Shown: in pieces, positions 10,781 through 20,740 of the stretch
Layout: each line of letters begins with the position of its first letter
Numbering within the stretch: the stretch's first letter is position 1
Source of the DNA: Actinernus sp. WN-2022
Taxonomy: Eukaryota > Cnidaria > Anthozoa > Actiniaria > Actinernidae
Assembly: GCA_030867875.1 (NCBI GenBank)
Contig: JAOWCC010001634.1
Span: forward strand, 132,718,807-132,782,806
Direction of reading: 5' to 3'
DNA: 64,000 bases
The notes under the pieces: generated by a model
What the model was told of the DNA's origin: nothing
The model's input: only the letters and a program-made list of their open reading frames with translations
The model's database searches: none
Position numbers and translations under genes: made by a program

Positions 10781-12250
10781 GGTTACCGGATACCTTCGCG
10801 GGTCTCTCTCGTTAATAATTTTGTATGCGCATTGTTTTAAAGAAAACTATAGAAACCTATATACCTCTGTAAAGCTTATGAAGTGCAGAATACTCTGAAT
10901 GGACTTGTTTAAAAAAATATTTAATTGTAAAGCAATGCTAAGCCAACAAACGCAAAATTGACAAGGTTTATAAAAGTGAATTAGCAGCCTTCGGGTTAAC
11001 GCACAAAAACAATTCAACTGCACAATGTCAATCAGCACATGACAGCCTAAAAGAGGATGTGAGCATTTGTTGATATTTTACTTCATTCAAATGCAATTCA
11101 TTCCTAAAGTTTTAGTGTTCAATAATGTCCGAGTCACATTACGCGGGATACTCTACGAGGAAAAATACTTTGAATATTGCTAAACGCTCACACCCTTTTC
11201 TTTGTCAGTAACTTATCTGTCTTTTGGCCGAGTTTTATAAAATCTGGCAAGTCTGCATACCCTATTAATTCATTCAAAGCGAGGGGATACGAAGAAAAAC
11301 CTAGTCGGAGATTTGGCGTGTAAAGTTTTGTGAACATTTCACACCTCATCAAAGCAAATGTCAACACGTCGAACCAACTAGCCAATGACTAGGCAAGGAC
11401 CCCTGGAGCTTCAATGCAGTAGTGAAATTCGCGGGAAAGGTCAGGTCATATTTCAAAAGAAACCTTTTGCTCTCTTAACAATTCAACAGTTTCGCTCAGT
11501 TCGAGAGCCGTTAAGTTTCATTCCCAAAGTTCCACAACAACTGCAAGTTAATATCCTCTCAAGCTCACGATTGAGAAGTCGAGGATTGACAACGGCCCAG
11601 GAGTGAATTCGGATCTGAATCAGACTCGATCCGATGTGAACTCATCGCTGCTCGCGTCCTCAGTCTCTTCAAATGACTCATTTGCTGGTTCCTGGTAAGC
11701 CAAACGACAGTTTAAGCCTGCTAGCGCTGCTTATATTTGGAGTTGACCCTGAAGTTGAAGGTTGTTCTTCGCTGCCTTTCGCATGTTCTTCGAACCACGA
11801 GCCTTTGTCGCTGTCCGCGAGCTCAATCCTCGTTGTACCGAATTCCTGCTTATCGCCGGTTTCCTTACTTTTTCGGTCCAGGGTTCGCTTCACGTTTTAC
11901 CCAAAAACTTTTTTTTTTCTTTTGTATTTCCCCATACAAACGATTGATAAATGACTAAATGCACGTTTGTTATTTCGAAGAATGGAAGCTACAACAACAG
12001 TATGCAACTTTTTGTACTCGGATAACAGCTCCCGCTAAAAGTCCACGGGGTGCCCGTGGCATGTAAAGGGATTATAACGCCTCGGTGATTTATTTAGTTT
12101 CCTTCTAAATACGTTTTTTCTAAATATCTCGCAAGCTTTTATATCTTTTGAAATATTTGTTTTTCTAAATTGTAGAACAATCCATAAACTTTCCAAATAA
12201 TCAATAATATCTTTTTACAAAAAAACATACCTTGAAGGTATCCGGTAACC
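10781..12250. mobile_element. TTAA-flanked DNA transposon, Kolobok-like or piggyBac-like, nested
   Basis: The ends are inverted repeats of 17 bp, GGTTACCGGATACCTTC and its reverse complement. TTAA lies directly outside both ends (10777-10780 and 12251-12254). The other arm of the host foldback supplies the empty site, GGCTATTTTAAAAGC. TTAA duplication is typical of piggyBac and Kolobok; the GG-starting ends point to Kolobok rather than piggyBac. No transposase or THAP domain was recognised, so it is probably non-autonomous. Confidence 0.75.
11678..11893 (-). CDS. Unrecognised short open frame inside the TTAA element
   Basis: A 71-residue hydrophilic frame begins MKRTLDRKSKETGDKQ and contains EEQPSTSGSTPNISS. 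It is rich in charged and Ser/Thr residues, as in disordered protein N-termini, and has no cysteine or aromatic core. A different minus frame just downstream (about 11680-11610) is strongly acidic (FEETEDASSDEF), which could be a frameshifted continuation. It may be a remnant of an element-encoded protein or chance. Function unknown. Confidence 0.2.
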   Translation of the reverse strand: MKRTLDRKSKETGDKQEFGTTRIELADSDKGSWFEEHAKGSEEQPSTSGSTPNISSASRLKLSFGLPGTSK

Positions 12251-13404
12251 TTAAAGGTTTATAACCTTAAGAGTCTCGAGAAAGATATCTAACGAAGCTG
12301 AAGTACGTAGATGGACAGGACCATATGAGATTCCGAGGGCAGTGTGGAAAGACGATCGCGATCTAGAGACTTGGCCTAGCGTTATCTACAATACATGTCG
12401 GAATGTATCTGCTGTTTAAGGAAAGCCCGTAGGACCAGCTTATAAACTATAAAAGCCTTCAGTGCTACTATAACTTTGCAAATGGCTGGGTCAGGGAAGT
12501 CTTGAGCAAATATTTTGGCCTTGGGGAAAGCTGCAGACTCGGCTTCAATAGCCCAACTGAAGATGCCAAACGACGTGACTCACTCAAAGGATTCTGGTAT
12601 CACTCTGCTGAGTATGCATACCAAAGGCCAGCCATACAGTCACAGTGAGCTGGCAATATCTTTCCCGAGATCTCACAGACAACCCATGGAGTAAGCGGCT
12701 TTTCCGACATTCTTTGTGAATGGTTAACCTGCAAAAGAGATGTTTTTATTTCGTTTGAACGTCGATCAGATTTCACGTTCGCTCGATCGAGTAAACAACG
12801 ACGCGACGATCGTCACGCACATACTTACCTTCGCTATCATCAGACGTTTGTCGCCAAATTATTTGCTCAAGACTTCCCTGACCTAGCCATTTCCAATGTT
12901 CTGGTAGCACTGAAGGCTTTTACACTTCACGAGCTGGTCCTGTGTATACGGGCTTTCCTCAGTTAAACATCAGATATGATTCTGACATCTGTAGGTTATA
13001 ACGCTAGGCCATGTCTCCAGATCATCTCTGCCCTCGGAATCTCGTGTGAAACCTGTCCATCTACGTACCTCAGCTTCGTTAGATATCTTTCTCGATACTC
13101 TTTAAGTTGTAAGCTTTTAAAATAGCCGGGTAAAAAACTTTTGGATGACATTTCTAAGAAATAAACGGTATTTTTTTTCGCTGCAACAGCTCGGTGTATT
13201 CACTGTGTTTGACTGTTGTTTTGATTGTAGTTCTCCTCCAGTTCGGCCTTGACAACGGTAACCAATGACGCGGTAATCGGTCTATAGGTAGCCATGAAAA
13301 ATCGAGAGTTCGGCAAGATGGCAGAAGATGTGAGCAACAGTCTAAACCCAAGTTCTCCTTCCACCAGTCTACTCAGTACAAGCCGAAGAGTGGAGGGGAA
13401 CGGT

Positions 13405-13615
13405 TAGTGAAATCTCCCTCCTCCCTAGTTCTTTCGAATATTTCTCCCTCCTCCCTAGTGAGTTTTAAAAATTTCTCCTTAGAGCATGAATATATGTCTC
13501 ATTTTCTCCCTCCTCGCTGTATGCTAAATTCTCCCTTCTCCCTAATTGTATTCCTCATTTCTCCCTCCTCCCTGATTTTTTCTGCCAATTCTCCCTCCTC
13601 GCTGTTCTGTTCCTC
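13405..13615. repeat. Imperfect minisatellite with CTCCCTCCTCCCTA motif
   Basis: About six pyrimidine-rich blocks (TTTCTCCCTCCTCCCTAG variants) alternate with 15-25 bp of AT-rich sequence. Purine/pyrimidine strand asymmetry is strong. Open frames here are composition artefacts. Confidence 0.65.
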
Positions 13616-15379
13616 TCCACTCAAGGAAAGAGACGGAAACTCCGGCACAAAGCCACAAAATAGCCGATCATGCAGTCGGGACCCGAGTCGGGACCAGAAA
13701 TAAAAATGGTTAATAGCTGAGCTGATTTTCACTAATAAATTATTTTGCGGAAGCAAATTTAGGAAAATTAGCTGGAATTTCTTGGGCAAGCTCCATATTA
13801 TTTAAGTTTACTGATTTTTATAACTATGAGCAAGTTTGATTGCCCTCGAGCCAGAAAATCTAAAGAAAAACATAGCTTAATTATAGAGTCAATGACTTTT
13901 GGGTGTTGCCGGCCTTGTGCGCATGCGTGAATCCAACAATGTTGTAACCACTGTCCAAACGAATGGATCAACGCTACTTTGGTAACCCTGTACACTTAAC
14001 TCTATCATATACTTATTATTGTTCTACTTTGTATTTTGTATTTTGAAAATTGAAGAGGAAAACGTGGATATGCAGCTTCTCACGGGATGTGCTTTCTCTC
14101 TAGCCCCTAAATCATTTTAAAATAAGTACTGTTCTAGTGTACCCTTTGGATGATGCTAATGTGAGTGTAGAGTACTCTGGAACCAGTTATTCACTGCCTC
14201 TCATCATTGTATCTACTGGAACTATAGTGCTTTCTTTGGCTGTAACTGGTTGAGAGAAATTAAGCTATATTGGCAGAGTCTATAAGGAATATTATAAAAT
14301 AACCCAGAGAATAGAGGCTTTCCAACGTAACAAAATGAGTTGGAAAGCGTCTTCATTACGGCACGTAGCTATTTGTTTATCACTTAAGTGATAGTTCATT
14401 AGTTTCTTTTCTTGTACATATGTTTAATATTCATATTTGAGGTATATAAAGACCAATCAGTTTCGAATTCTTGCTCTCGCTTACTGGACAGCCACAAGTC
14501 AGCCAAACTTTAGTTTTAATGTTTTAAATTATTATTCATCAAGATATAACCATTTTGGCTTTAGCCCTCGGAGCCTTGTACGATTGCATTCGGTCGAGGA
14601 GTACGTTTCCAGAAGTTTTTCCACGTAGCAAGACGTGGTTTTTTATGATGGTTTTTCGTACCGGGCAACGTACATTATTTTCTTTAGATATCGATTTTTC
14701 GGTATTATTTGATTTAAGCATGTGAAAAGCTACTTATTATCATGTGATTACGTCATTTGATTGTTCAACCAACCATCCTTTTAGGATGATGTGTGGTTAT
14801 GGAATATTTTCTCCATTCCTTCATGTCCTGTTAAATATTATGATTTTGTAATATTAGAACTATGTAATGATTTGTAATACCGTACGGTTTATTAAAGAAA
14901 CCGTTTGCTGCTGTCCACCAGGCATCCGTCACTGTCACACTCCACTAGTTGTAGTGTTATTATGATTTTGTACGCGTTGGGCGTGTTGCGTAGTATAGGA
15001 ATGAAAACTCGCGCTCTGATTGTCTGAAAGCCGTGTTTATATGAGAGTCCATAGACATGGAAATTCAAAGGCACGCGATTGTGAATGAAATCAAAATGGC
15101 AAACGACAAGGAAGAATATCTTCACCAAACGTTGACTTTCAATATGATTTTAATCAGCAAAACCGAGAGATATATTATAACATTTGCTAACCATCCCGGC
15201 CGAGATATTTATATTCGCGGACCCAACAAACAAAAGTCAAAACCACTTTTCGTTTAACTTATATTGTACGGTAAAACTAAAACACATGCATAAACGGCCA
15301 ACAAGTATAGTTTTTAAACAATCCTCCTTATAGAAGAATAGAGTGAGGAATCGAGCTAGAGACTAGAGTAGAAGAGAGG
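13616..15379. other. No gene recognised
   Basis: Non-coding sequence with scattered short open frames on both strands and no recognised domain. GTGTTTATATGAGA near 15035 resembles part of the foldback at 26010-26162. Confidence 0.4.
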
Positions 15380-15530
15380 GTAGCCTGCGTTGCGGCTCTG
15401 GAGTATCGGAGCGCAGTGAGCGGAGATTAGGGGATTGGGGCGAGAAAGAAAAGAGAGGGAGAGGGGGTGGAGAGGAGAGGAAGAGAGGGCCTGCCGGCAA
15501 GCCATGGTTATTTTGATAACTCTCGGCCTC
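15380..15530 (+). repeat. Interspersed repeat, copy 1 (inverted copy at 24390-24522)
   Basis: Begins TAGCCTGCGTTGCGGCTCTGG and ends CCATGGTTATTTTGATA with a purine-rich middle (GAGAGGGAGAGG). A reverse-complement copy at 24390-24522 shares the same ends. It is a short non-coding MITE-like repeat. Confidence 0.75.
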
Positions 15531-15795
15531 AGAAGGCCGCGTATTGTTATTGGCTAAAATGCGTGATTGACAGAAATCATTAAATTTTATTCATGCATGG
15601 CATGCGATAAGAGCAGAAACCAATTATTCATAACTCTTTACCGCATCCAACGACAATACAACTGTATAGAGTGTGTTAATGTACTGTCGCCGAGGTGTGC
15701 AACGACAATAGCAGATTTATTATAACGTAACTTACAAACAAACAAGTACTATAACTTCCATAAAGAGTCCCCGCCCTTTACGTCTATAATATCCT

Positions 15796-16200
15796 ATAAT
15801 GCACGTGTGTCACAATGACTTTACACTTCGTGTTATAATAGATGACACTTCCTGTTATAATAGCTTAGGCTTCACGTGTGTCACAATGACTTACACTCAC
15901 GTGCTATAATAGCTTACAATTACAATTCACGTGTGTCACAATGACTTACACTCACGTGTTAAAATAGATTACGCTTCGTGCTATAATAGCTTAGGCTTCA
16001 CGTCTGTCACAATGACTTACGCTTCACGTGTGTCAGAATGACTTACACTTCGTGTTATAATTCACGTGTGTCACAATGATTTACACTGACGTGCTATAAT
16101 AGCTTACAATTACAATTCACGTGTCACAATGACTTGCACTCACGTGCTATAATAGCTTACAATTACAATTCACGTGTGTCACAATGACTTAAGGTCTCGA
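15796..16200. repeat. Degenerate satellite, block 1 (CACGTG-rich)
   Basis: Repeats of TCACGTGTGTCACAATGACT alternate with CACGTGCTATAATAGCTTAC, giving a compound unit of about 75 bp with many shortened copies. CACGTG palindromes recur throughout. Confidence 0.85.
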
Positions 16201-16689
16201 TAAAGGTTCAGCGTGTCATTTCGGAAAAACGCTCTTGCAACGTCGGAATTAAAGCCACATAGACGTACTATATACCGTTTTAAAGGTCTTGAATTGAAGA
16301 AAGTATATATTCAATCCGTTTCAAACAAAAGTTAAAAGCGTAGATGTTGTATATATTTCTACGCGAAATGACTCCGTCCGACAGAAGGAGTTCAGCCCTT
16401 CAGGCTTTGAAACAATTTTTGTTCTTAATTAGCCCTTGTGAATCCCAACTAAATTGACTCAAAGACTGTGTCGGGCATTTTTGATATATTGCGTATTACA
16501 GATTTTACCCCTTTTCAAAGTTGAACAAGTAGTTTTTCATCCCAATTTAATACAAACCAGGTCATAAAACCTGAACGGAAAATTATTTCAAAATTCCCCG
16601 ACACTGTATTTGAGAAACAGCTGTTTACTACGACTTCTGGAAAATATAGGAAAATTGGACAAAACCCTAAAAGGCTGGTCTTCAACAAA
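16201..16689. other. Non-repetitive stretch between two satellite blocks
   Basis: No repeat unit, coding region or RNA gene was recognised. It interrupts an otherwise continuous satellite, so it may be an insertion, but no terminal repeats were found. Confidence 0.4.
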
Positions 16690-17780
16690 TGTCCACAATG
16701 ACTTGTTCACAATGACTTACGTGTCCACAATGATTTTAATTAGGTGTATGTGTATCTATAATAGCTGTACATTTAAGTGTGAATACAAGACTTAACACTC
16801 ACATGTATGTATAATAGCTTTATAACCTTACGTATGTCTATGCAGAATGACTTACACTTACGTATACATGTATCGATAATAGTTGTACATAACGTGTCTA
16901 CAAAGACTCCACGTGTATCTAAAACAGCTTTACACTTACAAGTGTCTAAGCACTAGGACTTACATGTGCCCACAAAGACTTACACTCACATGGGTATATA
17001 ATAGCTTTACAACGTTACGTATGTCTGTGCACAATGACTTACGTGCCCACAAAGACTTACACATACATACATGTATTGAATAGCTGTACCTAACGTGTGT
17101 CTACAAAGACTTGCACTCCACGTATATCTAAAACAGCTTTATACTTACATGTGTCTAGCTAAGCACTAGGACTTACATGTGTCCACAAAGACTTACACTC
17201 ACATGGATATATTAATAATAGCATAACACCTTATGTGTGTATCTATGCACAATGATTCACATGTGTCCAAAATTACTTTACGCGTGTCCGCAATGATTAT
17301 TACTTACGAGTACATGTATCTATAATAGCTGTACCCGGCTTACGTGTGTCCACAACGATTTACACACCACGTGTATCTATAATATCTTACCGCCTGCATG
17401 TGTCTGTGCACAGTGACTATATGTGTGCCACACTGACTTATACTCTGATGCATCTATAATAGCTTTACACCTTACGTGTGTGTCTATGCACAATGACTAT
17501 AATTATACGTGTGTCTACAATGACTTTACGGCACTCCACATGTATCTATAGTAGCTTTACACCTTAGGTGTGTCTGCACAACGACTTAATTGTGTCGATA
17601 ATGACTTTACATGCATCACAATAGCTTACAGTGTACATGTGTCCATGACTTCACAGTTTACAGGTGAAAAAATAACTTCAAACGTAACTGTATAATATTA
17701 AGTTTTACAGTCCTAGAGTGTCCAATGACTTAACACTAATGAATTCACACTTACATGTTTCATACTATAATAAGTTTACA
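16690..17780. repeat. Degenerate satellite, block 2
   Basis: The same family as 15796-16200 but more diverged. ACGTGTGTCCACAATGACTT and ATGTATCTATAATAGCT variants recur roughly every 40-80 bp. The unit loses definition towards 17780. Confidence 0.8.
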
Positions 17781-17821
17781 AGATTGTCTAAATGGAAATA
17801 ACATAATCTAAAAATGTGCTC

Positions 17822-17950
17822 AGCCCGATACGAAAAACCCAGAGATAAAAAACATCTTTAGACAAAAAAAACTCTTGGAAACGTATTCCCCGATCGAATG
17901 CAGTAGCACAGGGTCTCGGGGGTTAAGACCTTAAAATACATGTAATTCTC
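17822..17950. repeat. Repeat shared with the A2-B2 spacer of the DIRS/Ngaro-type element
   Basis: GATACGAAAAACC, then GGAAACGTAT and GGGGGTTAAG line up in order with 2333-2440 inside the DIRS/Ngaro-type element. It follows the satellite directly, so the whole 15.8-17.95 kb block may derive from a related element. Confidence 0.5.
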
Positions 17951-18189
17951 TAGTAAATAATTACAAGTTGAATAAAATTTGTCTTCCGAATGCTGCACGA
18001 ACGGCGAGGGAATTGCTCTCTGAAGTTGCTCGTTATATACATGCACCATTGCATGCCGGCCTCTTGTCACCAATAACATGCCAAATATAACCAAAACTAC
18101 GACACCTTACTACAATGTTGCTCTTAAGCCGTTATGAATACGCTTTCCGACTTCACTTGTTCAGTCGGAAAGCTTCAAGTATGGCGACA

Positions 18190-19000
18190 AACGTAACGAG
18201 AATTCCTTCAGCGATGAATTTAAAGAAAAAACAGGAGCAAGGCTATTAGAGATCTTTTGTCTGGAAGAGATGTTCTAGCTGTAATCCCAACTGGGTTTGG
18301 AAAATGTAGGATACCTTATTATAGAAAATTAACGAAGTATTTTATTAACGCGATTTAAAAAAGTTAGCGTTAATTAAATGAACCTTAATTTACGTCATCG
18401 TTAATTTAAATCACACTATTTTTTAGCATCGCTATTTTAAGGCACCATTATTTTTTATATAGACTTCTGAACGAGTTCTGCTGTTGGACGTTGTTGTTTT
18501 CTATTGTGAAACGCACAGTTTGTCTTAGATTATTTTGCATAGAGCGGTTTTCATATGACTGTCGCGAGTAATTCGCAATTACCGTGTAGCATGTTTTTGC
18601 GGGAGTTAATTTTTACACTCATATGAAAAGCGTTCGCGTTAATTAAATGCATGTAAACATACCTTACACGGAAATTCGCGTTAATTTCAGGACGCGTTGA
18701 TTTAAGTCGCGTACATTTACAGCTTCGTTAATTTCCTATAATAATATTCCAAGCATTCACTAGTGTTAATTAAAGCCGTCGAAAATGATGCCCAGGTTGT
18801 CGTTTTGGTTATTGCTCCTTTGTTAAGTTCCTTAGGTTATCCTTCTGCCGAACTTTCAGACATAAAACCCGAGGAACTACAGAAGTGCAACTTCAAATTG
18901 CTGTTTAGTTCTGCAGAAGAAGTAATGAGAGCGAATTTCTCGATTAGCTGAAGAACCCTGTATCGGAACTCTACAAGCGTCTTGCTCGACGAATTTCGTA
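18190..19000 (+). pseudogene. RecQ-like DEAD/H helicase fragment, interrupted
   Basis: About 18240-18305 encodes AIRDLLSGRDVLAVIPTGFGK, a RecQ-type motif 0/I region with a Walker A-like PTGFGK. After the insertion at 18314-18744 the frame resumes with FQAFTSV, and about 18790-18950 gives VVVLVIAPLLSSLGY (motif Ia-like) and NFKLLFSSAEEVM, as in RecQ-like proteins of invertebrate genomes. Stops follow and the DExH box is not recognisable. Such helicase genes occur both as host paralogues and inside mobile elements; this copy is dead. ATP-dependent 3'-5' unwinding is the family role only. Confidence 0.6.
18314..18744. mobile_element. TA-flanked MITE inside the helicase pseudogene
   Basis: Inverted ends share TTATTATAGRAAATTAACGAAG. 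TA lies on both sides (18312-18313 and 18745-18746). Removing the insert restores a continuous helicase reading frame (GKCRI to FQAF). TA duplication suggests a Tc1/mariner-type relative. GTTAATTTA-type motifs recur inside. Confidence 0.65.
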
Positions 19001-19433
19001 ACGTTGCGTGGATGGCTTTTAGTGCTTCTTTTGCCGGCAGAACTTCGTTCCGGTGTTATTGTGGTCGGCAGTGTTCTTTACTGATTTGGTGGCGACTTTA
19101 TATTCAGCAGCAACGAGTTCTCTTTATATTAATTATCTTTATCCTGCAAACCTTCTTGAACAAAGGTGTAGTTCTCTACTGCATTTAAAATCTTCCTTCC
19201 TCAGGAAAGACAGACTCGCTCTGACAGAGCAGCAGATTTCGGAATATGAAGACCAATACTTTTGCAGGCACCAGCTAGAATTATTTAAAGCCTCGGCTCT
19301 CTTTTCTTTCTGAAGGCTTGAACAGATTCTCGCCGTGGAAATATTTGAATTGCCAAACGCTACCTTAAAACATACATTACATATCCTGCAAAAGTCGTTG
19401 ACATTTACAGGTTTGGGTTTAGGCCGGCCCTGT
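19001..19433. other. Unresolved flank of the Gypsy element
   Basis: Open frames here (for example 19053-19313) lack recognised domains; the region may be diverged helicase sequence. Just before 19434, GGCCGGCC lies next to the truncated LTR. Confidence 0.35.
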
Positions 19434-19507
19434 CAACACAGGGGGCCCAATACATATATTGGTGCGGGAGACCTCTGACCAACATGACCAACATCTCCCC
19501 CTCTTTG
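19434..19507 (-). repeat. Truncated 3' LTR preceded by a polypurine tract
   Basis: On the minus strand AAAGAGGGGGAGA (about 19507-19494) directly precedes TGTTGGTCATG, the LTR start. Similarity to the 5' LTR is lost after about 60 bp (19434). Confidence 0.75.
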
Positions 19508-19526
19508 AAAAGAAAAAAACGTCCTT

Positions 19527-20278
19527 TTAAGGTATATAGTCTTTGAACCTAACGGGGGTCCTAATGACCCTGCCACATCTGGTGGTTGTTTCCGCTGGAA
19601 CCTGAGGAACTATTCTTTGTCCTTCTGCAGTGTGTGACTCGTCCGCTGCAGCAGTCGATAGCATCGGTGGTGGCGGTGTTGGTCTTGGATGTGGCTCTGA
19701 GCTGTTGGCGGCGGCATTTTTCTCTGCCATTGTTGCTTGCTGTACTTCCGGTCTGGGCTGATGATTTGGGGTTGGCGCTGCTGGCAGTTGAGGTCTGGGC
19801 TGATAATTCCCTTGTCTACTTAGCAGTGGCTGGTGACTCGGCATAGCCGGGAGTTGATGGTTCGGTTGAGGTGGCGCTGCCGGCCTGATATGGACTCTTC
19901 TTATGGTACTACCTTTATTAGTGTGGATCGTGTAAGATCTTGGGTCATCCATGCCAGTTACAACTCCATATGCCCATGGTTTTCCTTGATTCGTGGTGGT
20001 GGCTTTGCGTAATCATATCCACCAATGTTGATCTGTTGGTGTTCCGGTCCAGCTGTACGGTCATAGTAGTTCTTGCTGTCACGTCTCTTCTTCAAAATGT
20101 CCTCTCTGACGTTCTGGAAGTTGACCATAGAAGGCTCTAGAAGTTGGTCTCTTGTTGGTAGTGTGGTTTTGGTGCGTCGCATGAACATCCGTTGAGCAGG
20201 AGAGTAGCTGTGATCTTGTGGTGGGGTGTTTCTGTAGTTCAGCATCGCGCTGTGGAAGTCGTCGGCATTTTTCAGCAC
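19527..20278 (-). pseudogene. Gypsy integrase C-terminal region and Pro/Gln-rich tail
   Basis: 20278-19958 gives LKNADDFHSAMLNYRNTPP, SPAQRMFMRRTKTTLP and KYY-type RDSKNYYDRTAG, the usual segment after the integrase core. After a stop the same strand continues as MDDPRSYTIHTNKGSTIRR, resembling the integrase C-terminal SH3-like part, followed by a long Pro/Gln/His-rich tail ending in RTPVRFKDYI. No chromodomain is seen. Confidence 0.75.
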
Positions 20279-20740
20279 GGATTTTGAAGCCTTAACAGCA
20301 GCCTCTGCTCTACCATTTCCTTTGGGGTAGTATGGCGATGACGTGGTATGTTTGAAGCCGTAGTTTTTTTAGAAGTTCCTATACTCTTCGCTTATGAACT
20401 GTGGTCCATTATCTGTTTAACACATTCTGGGGATCCCATATCTTGCAAAATGAGCTTTGATTTTTTCGATTACTGTCTTTGATAGGGTGTCTTCCAGCTC
20501 GTCAACTTCTATCCAACCCGAGAAGTGGCATACGGTAACTAGGTATTTGTTTTGCGCCAGTTCACATATGTCTTGGCTGACAATATGCCACGGTAGCGTT
20601 GGTATCGGCAGCGATTTCATTGGTTCTTTTGGCGCTGTCTTCCCATACTGCGTGCAGGTGCTGCAAGCGTCGCACATGTCGTGAATAGACTTACTCATCC
20701 CGGGCCAAAACAGGATATCTCGTGCCATTCGTATGCCTGA
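20279..20740 (-). pseudogene. Gypsy integrase zinc-binding and catalytic core
   Basis: MARDILFWPGM and CDACSTCTQYGK mark the HHCC zinc-binding domain. HIVSQDICEL carries the first catalytic-type Asp. After a stop near 20417, TDNGPQFISEEY carries the second Asp and PKGNGRAEAAVK the Glu. A TAA at 20741 separates integrase from RNase H, where related elements have a sense codon. The role in an intact element is cDNA insertion. Confidence 0.85.

Larger units (their letters stand above)
10611..13285. mobile_element. Large foldback element with long inverted arms
   Basis: Left arm pieces 10611-10776 and 12255-12520 match, in reverse complement, right arm pieces 13123-13285 and 12853-13115. Shared blocks include GCGTCATTGGTTACC, CAAGGCCGAACTGGAGG, ACCCGGCTATTTTAA and GACTTCCCTGAC. 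The left arm is split by the TTAA-flanked element at 10781-12250. Without it, the element would be about 1.2 kb with arms of about 430 bp. No transposase was recognised. Confidence 0.75.

Noticed and set aside
15796..17780. Possible CRISPR-like array
   Set aside because: Repeats are degenerate, adjoining and of variable length with no unique spacers of fixed size; the sequence is eukaryotic.
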